64,000 nucleotides of DNA from Pegoplata infirma (GCA_963921195.1 OY992537.1:172873021-172937020); one strand, 5' to 3'; shown: positions 30,236 through 41,551, numbered from the stretch's first letter. Numbers and translations are program-made. Notes: a model not told the origin generated them from the sequence alone.

Positions 30236-32554
30236 GCGCATTTTTATGGAGAAAAAATTTAATATTGTTGGAAAACGCAAATCTTAGCGATTTCTTTTAA
30301 ATCCTACATTTTTAAGTCAAATATTTCAATAATTTTTGTTTAATAAGCCCATTTTTACATTACAACGTCAAATCGATCTCTTCAAAACACAAATTAAAAA
30401 AAAATTGCTGAAAAACACAAAAACTGATAAATTTTTGAGTTTAGCCCTTTTTAACTGCTCAGCCGACGCTTTTTGATTTGAAATAGTTGGCATCACTGCA
30501 CCTGACATCCCCATGACATCTCTATATACCGAGTTGAGAACAGTTTCATAAAAAATTTCAAAATTTCCTTAATCATATTCAGCAGTTGTCAGGGGTGCTG
30601 ACGTTCCCATGATATTTCCCCTAAGTCGTCTTTGTGGAAATGTCTGATATAGGTCATATGAAAATGCCAAAAAACTTCGTATTTCCATTAGTTTTTACTT
30701 CCATCCAATTTCCTTTATAAAATGAGAAATTTTCTTTTAAAAGAAATTAACCGTATAATTTTTTGACATTTCAGGCCCGTTAGGTCGAGGGCCCTGTGCA
30801 CATGCCTAGTGTGCCCTAATGGTTAAAACGATACTGCCCAGATGTAAAAGTTCAGTTTGATATACAGCTATTGTGAAGACATTTCCTTATAGAATTTTTT
30901 CACGCTCTTAAAACAAACATTCATTGATGACAATGTTAGGACATGTCCTCAAGAACTACCTATTATATGTCAGAATCTGAAGGCATTTCTCCATGGAAGC
31001 ACTGTGCAAATTCCCCATTAACACATTTAAAAAACTTATTAAATTTATATTTTTTTTAAAGACCATGAAAAAATCAAGAAAATGTTACCGAACAAAAAAA
31101 AAAATTTGAAACAATTAAAATCACGAAAAATTCACGCAAGAATTTGACTCACGCACGATCACGCACGGACTTTTTTGTGTTACTCACGCTCACGTGAATA
31201 GAAAAAAAAATTACTCACGAATCACGTGATTCATGCGTGATTCACGTTAATCACGTGATTGGTGCCCATCTCTAATTTGTTTACTAGTCTTAACAATGGA
31301 ATCTGACAAATTTCGAAACACGTTTCGACTAAGTCTTGCAAAAATGGCCAACATAAATAAATTTAAAACAGAAAAACTATTTTTTGGAAAATAATTCTAT
31401 GAGAATATCATACTCGCTTTAATTATTAAAGGAAATAATGACCTCGAGCTAGAATAAACTCAAAATATAATATTTTAAAGGTCGAACAAAACAATTTCTG
31501 TACATTTTACAGAAAAATCCAAATATGTATATTTCAAAAATTTATGTTTATTTCAAAATTTTCCAAATGCGTTTTCAAAATCTTTAATAAACAACTGGAA
31601 TTTTTTTGAAAAGAATGTAGATAATAAATATATTTTGAAATGAAAATGGAAATTTTTGAAATACAAATTGAATTTTCTGATAAGCATTTAGAAAATTTTT
31701 AAGTACAAATAGAAAATTCTGATATAAAATTAAAAATTTTTGAATTATATTAGAAATTTTTTAAATATAATTCGAAATAATTGAAACATAATTAGATATA
31801 ATTGAGAATAATCTTTCTTAAAATATAATGGAACGTTTTTATATTATAAGTGGAAATAAAACTTGTTTCTTTTTTACTTTTTTGGGTCAAACATCCTTCT
31901 TTTTTGAGGTTGACGTCATCTTTTTCTCAAAAGGGAAATGGCAACCCTACTCTAAATTGATTATCTTACTCACTGTAAGTCCTCAAAGTTTGTGAAATGA
32001 AAATCTCTATTTTAGGGACAAATAGATCGTTGCTTGTCAAGCGAAATAAGGTCCAAGTAGCGGGTTTAGAGGTCCAAATTCTTGTAGAATAATTATTATT
32101 TGGGTTGCAGATTTTAAAAATCACAGCGAATAGAAAATAAATTTGCACAAAAATGCGTAATCGTCAAATGGTAAATTTCTTCACAAAGAAAAATAAGAGG
32201 GAAGGAGAGAGGTTAGGGGCCCAATTTTTTGTTTCATAACTTTTATTTGGTAAAGGATCACGACAATGAACAGAACATCAAAATCGCTTCGGCAGAAAAT
32301 TTCTGGTCGTAAAAGGGTTAAATAGCCCCTGTTAAAGTCGTCATTTATTAATTCATAAAAACCTTGGTGAAAATCTATTTATACTTTTCTGTGTAAAATA
32401 ACAAAAAATCTTGCTGGTTGAAAATCAATGGTATTATCTGCTGGCTCAGCAGAGTATCTCTGTAATTTAACAGAGTGATTATTTTGAGTGTAACTTACCG
32501 GTATAGTGTTTGCTCTTTTGTTCTAGAAAGAAATTCTAATTGTTCGTGTGAAAC

Positions 32555-32780
32555 AAAATGTCGGTTCTATGAATTTTAATGAACAATGAAAGAATGAATT
32601 TTGAAGAACAACTGACCACAGTTACCAGATTTATTAATGGTGTAGATGTGACAACAGTTGCCAGATTTTTTTTTATTTAATACAAAATGACGGTTTTATG
32701 AATTTTAATGAACGATGAATGAATTTTGAAGAAAAACTCCACATAGTTGCCAGATTTGTTAATGATGTAGATGTGACAAC
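32555..32780. repeat. Two direct repeats, period about 129 bp
   Basis: The segment 32555-32655 (AAAATGTCGGTTCTATG ... GATGTGACAAC) recurs at 32684-32780 with about 90% similarity by eye. Each ends GTAGATGTGACAAC. No protein is recognised in it. The repeat continues for only two units. Confidence 0.75.
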
Positions 32781-34250
32781 GTTTAGGTCATGTGCCAAGC
32801 AAGATAGTAATCCCTTACAAACGTTGTAATGCATCAATTGATTTAAACCCGAATTGTTTTTTATTCCCATGTTTGACTGTGGATTATTTAAACACTAGCT
32901 TACCATCCCGGTACTTCGTTACCGGTTGTATTGAATACCGGATAATAGAAATATCAGAATAACTCTATCGATTTCAAAAAAAATCCCCTATGTTGTCTTT
33001 GTTTTATTTACATGTGGACGTTTAATTTTTTCATAAAATAATATTTCAATGAATAATTTAAACAATAAAATGTGAATAACTTTGCTGGTACTTTATAATG
33101 TTAGTTCCGGTGAAAAAAGATATTGACAATTTTCGAGCCCTTATATCAGGATTTTGGATTTTGAGTGAATAAATATTTCAGTGAAAAAAGAAATTAGAAT
33201 AAAAATAAGTTTGAGTGAAAAAAACATATAGAGAGAAAAATATGGAATAAAAAAAGTTAAATACGAAAAATTTAAGTAAAAAGCATCATTCCATATTGTT
33301 CCCTGCTCTATTCCAGTTTGTTTCCCGTTCTACTCCATTTCATTTCCAATTCCATCTCCTTTCGTTAAATGTAAGTTTATTCATCTTCGTACAATATGCG
33401 TTAAAGAAATAAAAATTTCTATTGTTTTATCTTATAGATATGAAAAGTACCAATTTACACCACTTTCACCAGGTACCCCTTTTTATCCTAAAATTTTAAA
33501 ATATATCCTTCTCTTGGGTGTTTTTTCTGGGGATTTTAGTTTAATAGTTAGATTGGTAAAAATAACCATTTGCGTTTTCCCATTAAAATTAAATTTTCCA
33601 AAAACTGTTTTTTTTTTTGTGCTAGGTGATCCTATATTTAAAATATCAAGTTTCTGAACAATTATTTCAAGAATAACCAAATTTACTCTTTTTATACCCT
33701 TTAAGATCGGTCGCGACTCTTAGAAACAGAATTTCCAAAAAGAACTTTTCCAAAATATTTGTTCACTAAACGATCAAGCATTCAAAATTTCAATGCCTAG
33801 GATCACTACTTCATGAAAAGTCTAAAGTATCAAAAACACCTTTTTACAACTCTAAAAACGGAATTTTTTTAAATTACTTTAGCAGAATGTTTTTTTTTCA
33901 TCGAAGGACCCTACATTTCAAAATTCAAGCTTCTAAGGTCATTATTATAGAAACAAAAAAAAAAGTACCAAAAGTACACTTTCTAACCCCCGTTAGAAAC
34001 GGAATTTCCAAAAAGTACCTCTTCCAGAATGTTTTTTCTTCACCGAAGGATCCTTCATTCCATATTTCAATTTTCCACTAAGAAGTGGAATTTCAATAAC
34101 GTGTTTTGCCCAGAATGTTTTTTTACCAGATTCTCCAACATTACAAATTTTTAGATAATAGGTTAAATTTTTCAGGAAATATAAAAAGTTTCTAAGATTA
34201 TTATTCCAGGAAATAGAAAAGTACCAAAAAGTTTACTTTCGGTACTATTT

Positions 34251-35366
34251 ATAAATGGTACTTTATATAAAAGGGACTTTTTTACTACTTTTTGTTAAAG
34301 GAACTTTTTATAAAAGATACTTTTTATAAAAGGTACTTTTTATAAAAGGTACTTTTTATAAAAGGTACTTTTATAAAAGATACTTTTTATAAAAGGTACT
34401 TTTTATAAAAGGTATTTTTTATAAAAGGTACTTTTGTAAAAGATACTTTTTATAAAAGGTACTTTTAAAAAAGGTACTTTTTATAAAAGGTACTTTTTAT
34501 AAAAGGTACTTTTTATAAAAGGTACTTTTTATAAAAGGTACTTTTTATAAAAGGTACTTTTTATAAAAGGTACTTTTTATAAAAGGTACTTTTTATAAAA
34601 GGTACTTTTTATAAAAGGTACTTTTTATAAAAGGTACTTTTTATAAAAGGTACTTTTTATAAAAGGTACTTTTTATAAAAGGTACTTTTTATAAAAGGTA
34701 CTTTTTATAAAAGGTACTTTTTATAAAAGGTACTTTTTATAAAAAGTACTTTATATAAAAGGTACTCTTATAAAAGGTACTTTTTATAAAAGGTACTTTT
34801 TATAAAAGGTACTTTTTATAAAAGGTACTTTTTATAAAAGGTACTTTTTATAAAAGGTACTTTTTATAAAAGGTCCTTTTTATAAAAGGTACTTTTTATA
34901 AAAGGTACTTTTAATAAAAGGTACTTTTAATAAAAGGTACTTTTTATAAAAGGTACTTTTTATAAAAGGTACTTTTTATAAAAGGTACTTTTTATAAAAG
35001 GTACTTTTTATAAAAGGTACTTTTTATAAAAGGTACTTTTTATAAAAGGTACTTTTTATAAAAGGTACTTTTTATAAAAGGTACTTTTTATAAAAGGTAC
35101 TTTTTATAAAAGGTACTTTTTATAAAAGGTACTTTTTATTAAAGGTACTTTTTATAAAAGGTACTTTTTATAAAAAGTACTTTTTATAAAAGGTACTTTT
35201 TATAAAAGGTACTTTTTATAAAAGGTACTTTTTATAAAAGGTACTTTTTATAAAAGGTACTTTTTATAAAAGGTACTTTTTATAAAAGGCACTTTTTATA
35301 AAAGGTACTTTTAATAAAAGGTACTTTTTTTAAACGGTACTTTTTATAAAAGGTACTTTTTATTTT
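34251..35366. repeat. 16-bp satellite (GGTACTTTTTATAAAA)n
   Basis: About 70 head-to-tail copies of GGTACTTTTTATAAAA, most identical, with a few single-base or one-base length variants near both ends (for example 34430-34460 and 34740-34770). The unit contains the palindromes GTAC and TTTTATAAAA, so it reads nearly the same on both strands. The same letters occur once per 145-bp unit around it (AAAAAGTACCAAAAGTA), the likely source of the expansion. Confidence 0.95.
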
Positions 35367-36464
35367 ACTTTTATTGTGCAAAATGTAGTATTCCACATTC
35401 CAAATTTCAGGTCTCTAGGAAAATTATATTAGGAAATATAAAAAGTAACAAAAGTACAATATTTTACCCCCCTATGAAACGCAATTTCCAAAAAGTATTT
35501 TTTCCAGAATGTTTTTTTCACTGCAGGATTCTACATTCCAAATTTGAAGTTTCTATGCCCATTATTTCAAGAAATAACAAAAGGTACTAAAAGTACACTT
35601 TTTACCCCGTTGACCCCCCTTAGAATCCAAATTTGCAAAATTTTTTTTTTTTTTTTCAGCAGAGGATCCTACATTCCAAATTTCAAGTTTGTAGACCATT
35701 ATTTCAGTAAATAAAAAAAAAGTACCAAAAGTACCCTTTTTTACCCATTTTACCCCCGTAGAATCAACATTGGCAAAAATCCTGCCTTAGTGAATCTTTT
35801 TTCCGGGAGGTGAACCTACATTGCAAATTTCAAGTTTCTAGTATCATTATTTAAGGAAATGTAAAAGGTACCAAAAGTACAGTTTTGTACCCTTTTTACC
35901 CATTTGAATCATCATTGGCAAAAATCCAGCCTTAGTTTATCTATATTCCGGGAGATGAGCATACCGTCCAAATTTCAAATCTCTATGACCATTATTTCAT
36001 GAGATATAAAAAGTACCAAAAGTACAGTTTTTTACCCTTTTTACCCCCTTAGAATCAACATTGGCAAAAGTCCAGCATTACAGGATCTACATTCCGGGAG
36101 GTGAACCTACATTCCAAATTTCAAGTCTCTATGACCATTATTTCATGAGATATAAAAAGTACCAAAAGTACAGTTTTTTACCCTTTTTACCCCTTAGGAT
36201 CAACATTGGCAAAAGTCCAGCCTTACGGGATCTGCATTCCGGGAGGTGAACACACAGTCCAAATTTCAAGTCCCTAGGACCATTATTTCATGAGATATAA
36301 AAAGTACGAAAAGTACAGTTTTTTACCCTTTTTACCCCCTTAGAATCAACACTGGCTAAAATCCAGCCTTAGTGGATCTATATTCCGGGAGGTGAACCTA
36401 CAGTCCAAATTTCAAGTCTCTAGCTTCAGCGGTTTGGGCTGGGCGATGATGAATCAGTCAATAA

Positions 36465-36504
36465 GTCAGTCAGTCAGTCAGTCAGTCAGTCAGTCAGTCA
36501 GTCA
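36465..36504. repeat. (GTCA)n microsatellite
   Basis: Ten uninterrupted GTCA units before ACATTACTCTTTTATATATA. It lies just inside the end of the repeat block at 32891-36530 and probably forms part of that element's 3' end. Confidence 0.9.
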
Positions 36505-36530
36505 CATTACTCTTTTATATATATAGATTC

Positions 36531-37200
36531 AACGTAGTTTGAGGGATTTCGTTCCGTTTTTGGCTTTGAATTTCGATCTCGAAGCGATTGTCTTGTAATC
36601 ACACAAAATCTACAAAAATAGTTGATGGTGCTAACATTTTCATTAAATCCTCCTATTTTATGACTCCCTAAATTGTTTCCAAGAACAGCAACTACACTAC
36701 CACGATAATTTTTTATAGAATCATCTACTACATTGTCGATGCCAGTATTTTTCATCGTTTTTAAATCGTGAATCAGTATTTTTAATATTGTTTCGAATCC
36801 GAATCTTTTTATAAATTTTTCTTTGCATAACAATATTAGTTGTATATTCTTTGTATTTGAACGAAATTCTTGTGGAATGTTTACAATGCTCATGTAAACT
36901 CCGACTATTTTATGTACACCTTTAGATGCCCTAAAGGATTAAACACTTCGAAAGCATCTTAGAACAAAATTATCTCTACTTTTTTACCATCATTAAAAAA
37001 GGGATTTGACTTGTAAAAATATCCATTAATATAGTCAAAGTAAACATTATGTGAGCTGGGTTTTTCTGTATTAAAAAGATTTAGGAAATGTTGTCGCTTA
37101 GCAAAGATTTTAGTGTTATAAGTGGAACATAATGATAACTGCACTTTTTGTGAAATTGGTTAATACCAATTTCCACAGGAGCCACGTAATTACAATTTTT
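36531..37200 (-). pseudogene. tnp2/CACTA-like transposase relic, minus strand, copy A
   Basis: Read on the minus strand: KSLLSDN-like sequence, then LFNTEKPSSHNVYFDYINGY, FYKSNPF and KVEIILF with DAFEVFNPLG after a break. Next comes the 128-codon frame 36893-36507: MSIVNIPQEFRSNTKNIQLI, LCKEKFIKRFGFETILKILI, and YRGSVVAVLGNNLGSHKIGG, followed by YFCRFCVITR. The block 'GDNLGSH..GGF.EnfS...YFCR.C' is the same as GDNLGRNIKLGF in the + strand relic at 11810; here the aspartate is replaced (GNN). 'DAFE..NPLG' corresponds to DDF.INNPLG at 9140. One stop or frameshift lies near 36950. Confidence 0.65.
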
Positions 37201-37860
37201 TTCATAAAAAGCACTTCTTTTGTAATTTGATTTTAATTTACATAGATAAATTTTTTGGTTTGAAATTTTTGATATTATTTCATCTTGACTTTTAGATTTA
37301 ATGGTCTTAAAATAGTTCCATATCCAAATTCTTTGAAATGGCTTTCTTTACACAACATAATAAGCTGAATATTTTTAATATTTGGTCTATACTGATAAGG
37401 TATTTTTCCTATCATCACATTCACCCCCAATCAATTTGTGTTTTTTTTTTTGACGAACCTATATTGGGTTACATGTTTCAAAAGCATCTTGAAATAGTAT
37501 TAATTAAATTGCAGTTTTGTTTTAAAAAAATATTATTCTTATAATATAAACCATCTTTGTAATCAGCGTAAACATTATCATTGTAAGATTTTTCGAGATT
37601 AAAAATTTATAAAAAATGTTCGTCACTTAATAAGGACTTTAAAGATTCGAATATAATGATAAAAACATTTTTTCTCATAATAATTCAGTCCGATATAAAT
37701 TTCAATAGGTTTGATGAAATGTACATTTTTTTGAAAAAAAAAAGGTTTTCCTTTTGTAGAACCTAAGCTAGAAAGTTTAGAAAATATGGCCCTTACCACA
37801 AGACAACAAAAAGTCCATTTTAACAAAAGTTTTATTTTTAATTTCAAATTTTCAATACAT
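37200..37860 (-). pseudogene. tnp2/CACTA-like transposase relic, minus strand, copy B
   Basis: This is a second, more decayed copy lying upstream of copy A on the same strand. On the minus strand it reads FIKPIEIYIGLNYYEKKCFY and SDEHFL (37720-37600), NLEKSYNDNVYADYKDGLYY, CNPI, then YRPNIKNIQLIMLCKESHFK and EFGYGTILRPLN (37400-37290). These correspond to PVEIGINQFHKK, FNTEKPSSHNVYFDYINGYF and RSNTKNIQLILLCKEKF of copy A, so the segment is a tandem duplicate. Copy B stops before GNNLGSH. The + strand ORF at 37338-37544 is its shadow. Confidence 0.6.
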
Positions 37861-38118
37861 TTTTTGAAAGTCGATTAAAAAAACATTTTGTATGGAAATA
37901 AAATTAAAAGCTGATTTTAAATAAACTCAAAATAATTACTCTGTTAAATACTCTGTAAAATGACTGTAATCTCAATTTGACAGATATTTGACAAAGTTAT
38001 CTGCCGAAATACAGATTTTGAGAAAATACTTATTTTCTTGTGACCGAAAAACTAAGTTTTATCTGTAATTTTAATTTTTACTTTGTAATCTTTTTTTTAC
38101 AAATAATAAACAGAGTTT

Positions 38119-39083
38119 ATTATATTTTTTCGGCGTAAGCCAAGTGTATTTAATTTGTTGTTTGTGTTTTTCTGATTGAAGAAGAAAATTGTGTCTTCTA
38201 AAGATTAAATTAAATGTGGATTTACCCTAGACCATGGTTTCTGTAGCCACTTCTACGTCATCAGTAGGCAATTACATTAAATTGATTATTTGATATTTGC
38301 TAGAAAAATTCCTTATATGTTTTTTTATCAACAGACTAGCCTGACATGAGCTTCGAACCTGTGTCGTTAAAATCTCTCATGTTTTGTAAGCCGAAGCCAT
38401 AACCACTAGGCTATACTCGGTGTATAAACATCAGTGACTAAACGTCGTTTGTTTTTAACTCACAGTAGGTTTCGTGTGTGACGTATACAGAAAAGCTTTT
38501 TCTCTAACTCAAGCAATGCATTTAATCTAGAGACCAACAACAATTTTCTTAATCTTTCATTTACTTTATTTTATGCAAACTTTACTATAGCAGAGAATTT
38601 TTTGTTCTTCACACTACAGTAACGCATAGTTAAAGTGAATTGCTCACACGAGCGACATTTGTCAGTATTTCTATATTTATTATATTTTTTCGGCGTAAGC
38701 CAAGTGTATTTAATTTGTTGTTTGTGTTTTTCTGATTGAAGAAGAAAATTGTGTCTTCTAAAGATTAAATTAAATGTGGATTTACCCTAGACCATGGTTT
38801 CTGTAGCCACTTCTACGTCATCAGTAGGCAATTACATTAAATTGATTATTTGATATTTGCTAGAAAAATTCCTTATATGTTTTTTTATCAACAGACTAGC
38901 CTGACATGAGCTTCGAACCTGTGTCGTTAAAATCTCTCATGTTTTGTAAGCCGAAGCCATAACCACTAGGCTATACTCGGTGTATAAACATCAGTGACTA
39001 AACGTCGTTTGTTTTTAACTCACAGTAGGTTTCGTGTGTGACGTATACAGAAAAGCTTTTTCTCTAACTCAAGCAATGCATTT
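38119..39083 (-). mobile_element. tRNA-derived SINE dimer, TSD AGAGTTT
   Basis: Two head-to-tail units (period 560 bp) with the transcribed strand being minus. Each contains an A box TAGCCTAGTGG (complement of 38403-38413 and 38963-38973) and a B box GGTTCGAAGCTC (complement of 38348-38359 and 38908-38919) at tRNA-like spacing. These are RNA polymerase III internal promoter elements. The minus-strand 3' end is A-rich (CCGAAAAAATATAATAAA). AGAGTTT repeats at 38112-38118 and 39084-39090 fit target-primed reverse transcription into the CACTC MITE. The units differ by only a few bases, so the insertion is young or homogenised. Confidence 0.8.
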
Positions 39084-39684
39084 AGAGTTTTTTTTTGATA
39101 AAATACGGATTTTTGAAAAATACTCTCGTAACCAAAATGCTTATTGCTCTGTAATACAGTTTCCAAATAAAAATCTCTTCAAAAAACTTCCAAATATTTC
39201 AACCCCTCTTTAAAAAGCTTCTTAAATTACAATTAAAGCTGGTAAATTTTACGACGATGTGTTGTAAATTGAAGGTTTTTTAATTTTCACAAAAATAAAA
39301 GTGAATTTAAAATTTGGAAGCATTAAAGCGTGCAAATTTATACGATGGCATTTCCCAATTGCCAACACTACTTACACATTAAGGAAGAAGAAATTAATAG
39401 GGAACCAAATAGTGAGAGTTCTGTAAAAGCCATATCAAACGCATTAAAAAAAATATGTAAAAAATTCAGGGCAATCATAAACGATTTATCTTAAATTTTA
39501 TAAAAGTGTTTATTAGAATGAATCCGCTCGAATGTAACAATGAAAATGAGAAATTTATGAAAGAAAAAACGTGAGAATTTCTAGCGAGTTTATAAATAAT
39601 TTCTACGAAGTTAAACATTCGCGTGCGAAACATTAAGGCGGGCGCATTCAAATGATGACATTTGCCTTTATTTTGTGTCGAGTT

Positions 39685-40481
39685 TAGTGTTTGGGAATTC
39701 CCGGACTTTTCAATTTCCCGGGAAACGGGAAAAAAATAATTTATTTCCCGGGATTCCCGGGAATCCCGGGAAATTTTTATTATTAACATAAATTTTTATT
39801 ATTAACATAAATTTTTATTATTAACATAAATTTTTATTATTAACATAAATCATAAAAAACATTACAATTTGACCAACTTTTTATTAAAAACAGTTTTATT
39901 ACAGATAAACAATTAATTAAAACATAAAAAATCAAAAATAAAAGTTGAAAATCCTGAAATACAATAAAAACAAAACAAAAATAATATTGCAACTTTTTTT
40001 CCCACAAAAAATCGCAAAAAATAGCTAAAAATCTCAAAAAACTTTAAAACTGCGTTATTCGAGCAAAAACTAATATAGTTGGCAGCACTTTTAATATTTG
40101 TTCTGGAAATGTAAATTCTATGTTCAAAATTTTTATATTTTTTTGACAGTCTTAGCAAAATTATCATTAACAGACGTATATTTTTTGACTTTTTAAATTT
40201 TTTCATGATATTGTCATACTTTTTACACTTGGTCAGTTTTCCTATGAATATATATTTGCACTGTTCTTCCAAATAGAAAAACTACAAACAATAGCAAATG
40301 TAATTAAACCTCTATGTAAAAAAAATATTAAAAATTAAATAAAAATAAACGTTGTTTATGTAAAATGGTTTATTTTATAAAATTCCCGGATTTCCCGGGA
40401 AATATTAAAAAAATTCCCGGAAATTCCCGTCAGTCTTTTCCCGGGAAATCTGACCCGGGAATTCCCGGACCCCAAACACTA
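39685..40481. mobile_element. hAT-type element, TSD GTCGAGTT
   Basis: 797 bp. Left end TAGTGTTTGGGAATTCCCGG; the right end is inverted (GGACCCCAAACACTA). The exact 8-bp TSD GTCGAGTT is at 39677-39684 and 40482-40489. Both ends carry clusters of the palindrome TTCCCGGGAA. The ORFs on the minus strand inside (39840-40272) are lysine/phenylalanine-rich and not recognisable. Confidence 0.9.
39783..39850. repeat. 19-bp tandem repeat
   Basis: Nearly four copies of TAACATAAATTTTTATTAT in direct tandem, inside the hAT element 39685-40481. Confidence 0.9.
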
Positions 40482-41164
40482 GTCGAGTTATTACCAATCC
40501 ATGCTTTTTGCACATTACAGTCGAACAAAATGAATAAGAATTTTTATAGCTGCCACTTAAAAAGTGAATTTAAACAAGAAATTAAAATATAACGTTTCGC
40601 GTGCGCACCATTAATGTGTAATTAAAGGAAATGCATTTAATCAGGCTCATTTCAATTTTAGTTTTTTCTCGAAGTTTATGAAAGTACCAATTGGAACTAC
40701 AATTTTAAAAAGCCCTTGCTCAAATCGTCATTTAATAATTTATAAAACCTCGGTGAACATCTACCGCTTAAATGCGTCACTAGAATTGTCATTTATTAAT
40801 TTATGTATAAAAACTTCGGTGAACATCTACCGCTTAAATGCGTCACAAAATATGTGTTCTTTAATAATTTAAAATATTCGTAATGCGCAAAGAATAATTT
40901 TAATATCTTGTCAGACTGTTATTGTTTTTGAAGCAGAGAAGTTCTGGAGTTCATGCACGCAAAATTAAATAAAATTAATAACGCTGTTGGAATGACAACT
41001 TCAAGAAGTTTTTTTTTATTATAAATGTGTATATTGATATTTTTGTTTCCAATTAATTCATGTGTTCAAGTTTGAAATCATATGTGAAAAAAATTGTAAA
41101 TTTACTGTTGATTAAAAAACAAATAGAAAAATCAAACAATTTAAATCTAATGTAATTTTCTCCA

Positions 41165-41290
41165 CTGAAGACGTAGAGGTGGCTACAGAAACCATGGTCT
41201 GGAATAAATCCACATTAAAAATAATCTTTAGAAATACAATGTTTTCTTCTTCAATCGCAAACCCTTAATAACAAACAGAAACACTAAATA
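41165..41290 (+). repeat. SINE fragment, opposite orientation
   Basis: GGTGGCTACAGAAACCATGG and flanking bases match the reverse complement of the SINE body (38217-38270), followed by ATCCACATT and the TTCTTCTTCAATC block. Only the 3' half is present, more diverged than the dimer. Confidence 0.7.
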
Positions 41291-41551
41291 AAGTCTTTTT
41301 GTTTGTAAATTTACTGAGTAATTTTTGAAAAATTTTGCACTCGTAAAATGAATTTAACTAAAAGTTTGTAAATTTACAGAGCTTTTTTATGTAAAATTCT
41401 GGTCGCTTTTATCAATATTTTACAGATAGTTCTGTAAATTTACAGTTTTTTTTATCGAAATCATTTTACAGAGTTTGCTTCTTAAAATAACAATAACTGG
41501 CCCAGCAGGGTATCTCTGTAATTTAACAGATTGTTTATTTTTTTTTTAGTG

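Larger units (their letters stand above)
29530..30498 (+). mobile_element. hAT element with transposase remnant, TSD CACCTGAC
   Basis: 969 bp. It begins CAGTGATGCCAACTTAG and ends AATAGTTGGCATCACTG. The exact 8-bp TSD CACCTGAC is at 29522-29529 and 30499-30506. CAGTGATGCCAAC ends and many TTTAGCCCTTTT repeats near them are as in hAT elements. It still carries the end of a transposase gene (30044-30235). A relative with the same ends is at 47668-48189. Confidence 0.9.
29257..31274. mobile_element. hAT-type element (TAGAGATGGG family), TSD ATTTGTTT
   Basis: It begins TAGAGATGGGATCGTGAGTG and ends GTGCCCATCTCTA. The exact 8-bp TSD ATTTGTTT is at 29249-29256 and 31275-31282. Both ends carry dense CACGCTCACG repeats in mirror orientation, as in the element at 62344. 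It contains the CAGTGATG element 29530-30498. Without that insertion it is about 1.04 kb. Confidence 0.88.
28830..31949. mobile_element. hAT-type element (TAGGGTTGCC family), TSD CTCTAAAT
   Basis: It begins TAGGGTTGCCATCCGTCCTC and ends GGGAAATGGCAACCCTA. The exact 8-bp TSD CTCTAAAT is at 28822-28829 and 31950-31957. Without the nested TAGAGATG element it is about 1.1 kb. Subterminal GTCCGGGG/GTCCTACTTCTTT blocks match the inverted copy at 41954-43550. A hairpin around GATCACGATCGTG (29104-29153) is conserved in both copies. Confidence 0.88.
27281..32317. mobile_element. piggyBac-like non-autonomous element, TSD TTAA, with nested insertions
   Basis: Ends CCCTTTCACGACCA and TGGTCGTAAAAGGG are inverted (one mismatch) and directly flanked by TTAA (27277-27280 and 32318-32321). 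TTAA targeting and ends starting CCC are typical of piggyBac elements. Inside are two independent hAT-type insertions (27396-28788 and 28830-31949). Without them about 0.5 kb remains, so it is a MITE with no transposase. Sequence outside the TTAA sites (TTCCTA / GCCCCTG) belongs to the CACTC MITE. Confidence 0.8.
24701..32490. mobile_element. CACTC-family MITE enlarged by nested insertions
   Basis: It starts CACTCAAAATAATTACTCTG after TA (24699-24700) and ends AGTGATTATTTTGAGTG before TA (32491-32492). The family-specific blocks occur in the right order in the outer parts: GCATTAAAGCGGGC near 25161, GCGCACCATTAAAG near 26203, CTTGCTGGTTGAAAATC near 32413. They are separated by insertions at 25256-26000, 26280-27250 and 27281-32317. 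Removing these leaves about 1.1 kb, the normal size. This is the outermost shell of the deepest nest in the window. Confidence 0.8.
32891..36530. repeat. Large repeat block with 145-bp minisatellite
   Basis: It begins with a GC-richer motif (CTAGCTTACCATCCCGGTAC, 32894 onward) and ends ACTCTTTTATATATATAGAT. Its second half is built of a unit of 145-147 bp. The ATTCCGGGAGGTGAACCTAC block occurs near 35800, 35947, 36091, 36236 and 36382. More diverged units (CCAAATTTCAAGTTTCTAGG, ATTATTTCA, AAAGTACCAAAAGTACA) extend back to about 33700. The 16-bp satellite is amplified within one unit. The head and tail motifs suggest one dispersed TE, class unknown. A short tetranucleotide run precedes its end. 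Confidence 0.65.
37924..41551. mobile_element. CACTC-family MITE with SINE and hAT insertions
   Basis: Left end AACTCAAAATAATTACTCTG after TA (37922-37923). Right end TTTATTTTTTTTTTAGTG before TA (41552-41553), both slightly decayed. Family blocks (CGTTTCGCGTGCGCACCATT near 40594, GCGGGCGCATT near 39639) confirm membership. It contains the SINE dimer 38119-39083, the hAT element 39685-40481 and a SINE fragment near 41165. Even without these it is longer than usual, with local duplications such as the two CTCGGTGAACATCTACCGCT blocks (40750 and 40817). Confidence 0.75.

Noticed and set aside
34251..35366. Regular short repeats suggestive of a CRISPR array
   Set aside because: The 16-bp units are directly adjacent with no unique spacers, and the setting is a eukaryotic genome; it is a satellite.
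36061..36249. A + strand ORF in the 145-bp minisatellite
   Set aside because: It repeats the same residues because it reads through two minisatellite units; there is no sign of coding selection.
38340..38420. A tRNA gene on the minus strand
   Set aside because: A and B boxes are good, but it is part of a repeated 560-bp SINE unit with target duplication; the anticodon and acceptor arms do not fold convincingly.
39840..40272. Overlapping minus-strand ORFs inside the hAT element 39685-40481
   Set aside because: Composition is that of AT-rich low-complexity sequence (F, K, I, L) and no transposase motif is visible.
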